Shown here: positions 4,616-6,729 of the stretch, one piece after another
Layout: each line of letters opens with the position of its first letter
Numbering within the stretch: position 1 is the stretch's first letter
NCBI GenBank assembly: GCA_037138535.1
Contig: JBAXIG010000076.1
Span: 1-6,729, forward strand
Direction of reading: 5' to 3'
DNA from: GCA-2737595 sp037138535
Lineage (GTDB): Bacteria > Actinomycetota > Actinomycetes > Nanopelagicales > Nanopelagicaceae
DNA length: 6,729 nt
Program-made: the position numbers and the translations under genes
Notes under the pieces: generated by a model
What the model saw: the letters and a program-made list of their open reading frames with translations, nothing else
Databases searched by the model: none
What the model was told of the DNA's origin: nothing

Positions 4616-5200
4616 GTGCCACGTGTACCTTCAACTACTCCTCCGGCTGATGCCTTGCCAGCGCAAGTGCATCCCGATGCGCCAAAGCCTGGGCAAGAGA
4701 TCCCCTCCCACCTCGAACATTGCTTCGGCTGCGGCCCATCTCACCCCACTGGTCTACGCATTCGCTCGGCGGCAGGTGAGGGCGCGAGCATCACCTCGAT
4801 CTTTACAGTTTCTGAATTTCACCAAGGAGCTCCCGGCTTAGCGCATGGAGGAATCCTGACGCTTGCCTGTGACGAAGTCCTCGGCCACCTGATGTGGCTC
4901 TTGCGAAAACCAGCGGTAACTGGACGTCTGGAAACCGATTTCCTCCTCCCCGTCCCTGTGGGTTCTGTAATTCATCTCAGCGCCGAAATTTTGGGTGTCT
5001 CAGGGCGCAAAGTTTATTCAAGATGTGAAGGGCGATTGAATGCGGTGGATGGCCCGGTTGCAATTCGCGCGCAATCACTCTTTGTCATTGTCGATATGCA
5101 GCACTTCTTGGATTCAGCTCCCGAGGATTACCTCACCCGGATTCAAGGCAATCCGGCACTGATGCGCGAGATTGACTCTTCCTTTGAGGTGAACCCCTAA
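4616..5200 (+). CDS. Hotdog-fold thioesterase, PaaI-like
   Basis: 194 residues from GTG 4616. A proline-rich N-terminal stretch (about 5-30) precedes HCFGCGPSHPTGLR (35-48), a Cys-containing entry motif common in actinobacterial PaaI-like proteins. The hotdog core follows: SEFHQGAPGLAHGGILTLACDEVLGHL (66-92) carries the central helix with the HGG turn and Asp86/Glu87 as candidate catalytic acids, then RLETDFLLPVPVGSVIHLSAEI (103-124) and SLFVIVDMQHF near the end. These enzymes hydrolyse acyl-CoA thioesters in the cytoplasm; the acyl group is unknown. ATG 4592 and GTG 4556 are in-frame alternatives, but both lie upstream of the predicted transcription start and overlap the SDR gene or its leader; GTG 4616 fits TACTCT plus 6 nt. 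It heads an operon, and its TAA overlaps the dut ATG by one base (TAATG). Confidence 0.87.
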   Translation: MPRVPSTTPPADALPAQVHPDAPKPGQEIPSHLEHCFGCGPSHPTGLRIRSAAGEGASITSIFTVSEFHQGAPGLAHGGILTLACDEVLGHLMWLLRKPAVTGRLETDFLLPVPVGSVIHLSAEILGVSGRKVYSRCEGRLNAVDGPVAIRAQSLFVIVDMQHFLDSAPEDYLTRIQGNPALMREIDSSFEVNP

Positions 5201-5643
5201 TGATCGAAGTTCTCATTACTCGGAGCGATCCGAACCTTTCGCTTCCCTCCTATGCGAAACCAGGCGATGCTGGGGCAGATCTCTGCAGTAGCGAGGACCG
5301 AGTTATCGCTCCAGGAGAGCGCGCCCTCGTCTCGACAGGTCTTTCAATTGCTCTCCCAGATGGTTTTGCAGCTTTTGTGCACCCACGTTCTGGCCTCGCA
5401 ATCAAGAGTGGAATTGGCATTGTTAATGCTCCAGGCACAATCGATTCGGGTTATCGCGGCGAGATTAAGATCATTGTGATCAATCATGACCGCACAGAAG
5501 ATTTCGTCATTAAGCGCGGGGATCGCATTGCGCAATTAGTGGTTCAACGCGTAGAGAGTGCGCAATTCGTAGAAGTAGAAGTGCTGCCTGAGAGCGCACG
5601 TGGTGCGGGCGGATTCGGTTCGACTGGTGTCGCTCATGAATAA
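5200..5643 (+). CDS. dut: dUTP diphosphatase (trimeric dUTPase)
   Basis: 147 residues, normal for the homotrimeric enzyme that hydrolyses dUTP to dUMP and diphosphate, keeping uracil out of DNA and supplying dTMP synthesis. All five family motifs are present in order: PGDAGADL (21-28), HPRSGLA (61-67), NAPGTIDSGYRGE (76-88, with catalytic Asp82 and the base-stacking Tyr85), RGDRIAQLVV (106-115) and RGAGGFGSTG (134-143), the flexible C-terminal P-loop-like arm that closes each active site. ATG 5200 overlaps the thioesterase stop by one base; GAGG at 5186-5189 lies 10 nt upstream, so coupled translation is likely. Its end overlaps the OB-fold gene by 8 nt. Complete and surely functional as far as motifs show. 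Confidence 0.98.
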   Translation: MIEVLITRSDPNLSLPSYAKPGDAGADLCSSEDRVIAPGERALVSTGLSIALPDGFAAFVHPRSGLAIKSGIGIVNAPGTIDSGYRGEIKIIVINHDRTEDFVIKRGDRIAQLVVQRVESAQFVEVEVLPESARGAGGFGSTGVAHE

Positions 5644-5980
5644 GCGGGAGTTTTCGCGAACGGAGCAATATGCAGATTCGCTGCACACCGACGCAAATCG
5701 ACACATGCATACACGTGTTGCAGATTTACAACCGCGTCGTAGGGCCACTGTTATTGGGACCATTAACTCCCTTGTTATTCGCCCACACTCTGGAGTGCCT
5801 GCGTTAGAGGTCGAGATACAGGATGGTTCCGGAAAACTGACGTGCATCTGGCTCGGGCAGAGGAGTATTTCGGCGATCGCGCCTGGGAGAGATATAGAGG
5901 TCACTGGAATGATCATGAAAAACGAAGAGGGTTGGCTCTCTTACAACCCTGTATATCGACTCTTTCCAAATACCAAATGA
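5636..5980 (+). CDS. OB-fold nucleic-acid-binding domain protein (Rv2694c-like)
   Basis: 114 residues. After a polar N-terminus (1-32), a single OB fold is visible: RRRATVIGTINSLVIRP (34-50), GVPALEVEIQDGSGKLTCIWLGQRSI (53-78), PGRDIEVTGMI (83-93) and a final strand LSYNPVYRLF (101-110). The ALEVEIxDGSGxLTxxWLG block and the YNPxY ending match the small OB protein found near dut and DUF3159 in actinobacteria. Binding of single-stranded nucleic acid is inferred from the fold; its cellular job is not known to me. ATG 5636 lies 8 nt inside dut; an upstream in-frame start at 5600 would add residues encoded wholly within dut and has no support. Only a weak ribosome site is visible, so it relies on coupling. 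It overlaps DUF3159 by 4 nt (ATGA). Confidence 0.88.
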   Translation: MNKREFSRTEQYADSLHTDANRHMHTRVADLQPRRRATVIGTINSLVIRPHSGVPALEVEIQDGSGKLTCIWLGQRSISAIAPGRDIEVTGMIMKNEEGWLSYNPVYRLFPNTK

Positions 5981-6594
5981 GCGATCACCGCAAAGTTATT
6001 GATGCCCTCGGTGGCAAACGAGGACTTATTGATTCGGGTCTTCCATCACTCGCTTTCGTACTTGTCTTTACGATTAGTAGGAAGCTAGATCTCTCGCTCA
6101 TAATTGCGTTAGCGATCGCTGTGGTTGCTGCCATTGCGCGTTTAGTCAAGCGCGACACCGTTCAGCATGCAATCTCGGGGCTTGTGGGCGTGCTCGTATG
6201 CGCTTGGTTTTCGCGTAGTACGGGTAAAGCGGAGAATTTCTTTCTTCCGGGCATGATCAAGAGTGGTATTTATGGTGTGGTTTATCTGGTGGCGAACTTG
6301 CTGCGTTGGCCGATTCTTGGCTTAGTACTGGGGCCGATTCTTGGAGAAAATCTTGGTTGGCGAAAGAATCCGACTCGCCTCCGTGCCTACTTGCTCGCGG
6401 GGTGGATTTGGGTCGGGCTCTTTGTGGTGCGCCTTGCCATCCAAGTACCGCTCTACTTGGCTAATGAAACTACTGCGCTTGGCGTGGCAACTCTTATCGT
6501 GGGATGGCCACTCTTCTTGTTAACGGTATATCTCACTTGGGCAATTCTAAAACGCAGCGCACCAGCAGCCGAGAGAGAAGATGAAAAAAACTAG
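5977..6594 (+). CDS. DUF3159 family multi-pass membrane protein
   Basis: 205 residues with about six hydrophobic segments: roughly 22-34, 38-56, 65-79, 96-122 (long, probably a broken helix), 137-158 and 166-191, ending in a charged tail. The N-terminus DALGGKRGLIDSGLPSLAFVLVF (9-31) and the central FFLPGMIKSGIYGVVYLVANLLRWPILGLVLGPILGE (88-124) are the DUF3159 hallmark. The family is actinobacterial, without established function, and sits in Mycobacterium between the OB-fold gene and the TrkA pair, as here. ATG 5977 overlaps the OB stop as ATGA, so it is the last gene of the thioesterase-dut operon. The upstream extension of the frame (to 5842) lies within the OB gene and is not family-like. 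Its TAG overlaps the stop of the convergent TrkA gene. Confidence 0.9.
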   Translation: MSDHRKVIDALGGKRGLIDSGLPSLAFVLVFTISRKLDLSLIIALAIAVVAAIARLVKRDTVQHAISGLVGVLVCAWFSRSTGKAENFFLPGMIKSGIYGVVYLVANLLRWPILGLVLGPILGENLGWRKNPTRLRAYLLAGWIWVGLFVVRLAIQVPLYLANETTALGVATLIVGWPLFLLTVYLTWAILKRSAPAAEREDEKN

Positions 6595-6729
6595 CCTGCG
6601 TGATTTGGCGCGATGCAAGCTTGTAGCGCTGGTTCGGACTCAGCGGTAGCCACAAAAAGGGGTTGGTCTCCCACTTCAAGCGTGTCATCTGGAGGTGGCG
6701 TGATGACGGGCGTGTAGCGTAGCCTAGAA
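6591..6729 (-). CDS. TrkA/CeoC-like potassium-uptake regulator, C-terminal end (runs off window)
   Basis: Only the last 45 residues are visible, with no internal stop to the window edge. RYTPVITPPPDDTLEVGDQP then LFVATAESEPALQACI has the shape of an RCK_C/TrkA_C end: a Pro-rich turn, a T-L-x-x-G-D element and a final strand and helix. I recall the M. tuberculosis CeoC (Rv2692) tail having the same LPEPKTVIQAGDQVYVAA pattern, and that gene is likewise convergent with the DUF3159 gene. Such proteins bind nucleotides and gate Trk-type potassium transporters at the inner membrane face. The N-terminal Rossmann domain, start and promoter lie beyond the right edge. Its TAG and the DUF3159 TAG overlap in CTAG (6591-6594). 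Confidence 0.7.
   Translation of the reverse strand, partial: SRLRYTPVITPPPDDTLEVGDQPLFVATAESEPALQACIAPNHAG

Noticed and set aside
5536..5916. Minus-strand open frame opposite dut and the OB gene
   Set aside because: It opposes two well-recognised genes, shows no domain and has composition typical of an antisense shadow.
1..6729. Search for CRISPR arrays, tRNAs, transposon ends, toxin-antitoxin pairs or a new defence system
   Set aside because: No spaced repeats, cloverleaf-like segments, transposase motifs or paired small genes were seen; the genes are housekeeping or metabolic types.

Overview
The window reads as a compact piece of an actinobacterial chromosome. The evidence is a cluster typical of that phylum: a DUF4193 zinc-ribbon protein facing a DUF3093 membrane protein, then dut, an OB-fold protein, a DUF3159 membrane protein and a convergent TrkA-type protein. 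I recall the same order around dut in Mycobacterium (Rv2699c to Rv2692). Base composition is only about half G+C, intergenic gaps are very short and many genes overlap, so a streamlined, moderate-GC actinobacterium (for example an aquatic lineage) is plausible. I cannot place it further.

Left part, all on the minus strand (1-1287): a YbaK-domain deacylase gene is followed by a VOC-fold (glyoxalase/bleomycin-resistance-like) gene. Next comes a broken 3' end of a second ybaK gene, then the start of an alpha/beta hydrolase that runs off the window. The VOC gene is thus bracketed by two homologous ybaK 3' ends, which looks like a scar of gene replacement.

Middle (1338-2793): a membrane-anchored CopC-type copper-binding protein is translationally coupled to a low-molecular-weight-phosphatase-fold arsenate reductase, probably of the mycothiol-linked type. 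They converge on a gamma-carbonic-anhydrase-like hexapeptide protein in which the third canonical metal His is Glu.

Right part (2982-6729): DUF4193 faces DUF3093, which is coupled to an SDR oxidoreductase. The SDR gene diverges from a hotdog thioesterase gene across a 22-bp gap in which the two -10 elements overlap. The thioesterase heads a tightly overlapping operon, thioesterase-dut-OB-DUF3159. That operon converges on the C-terminus of a TrkA/CeoC-like potassium-uptake regulator with a shared CTAG at the stops.

Five transcription-unit heads carry TANNNT exactly 6 nt upstream of a start codon with no Shine-Dalgarno between, the signature of leaderless transcripts. Two start codons (copC and the thioesterase) were chosen partly on this basis. 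There is no rRNA, tRNA, CRISPR array, insertion sequence or convincing intrinsic terminator. I found no novel defence or mobile system. The most unusual items are the ybaK scar, the overlapping divergent promoter and the Glu-substituted gamma-CA.
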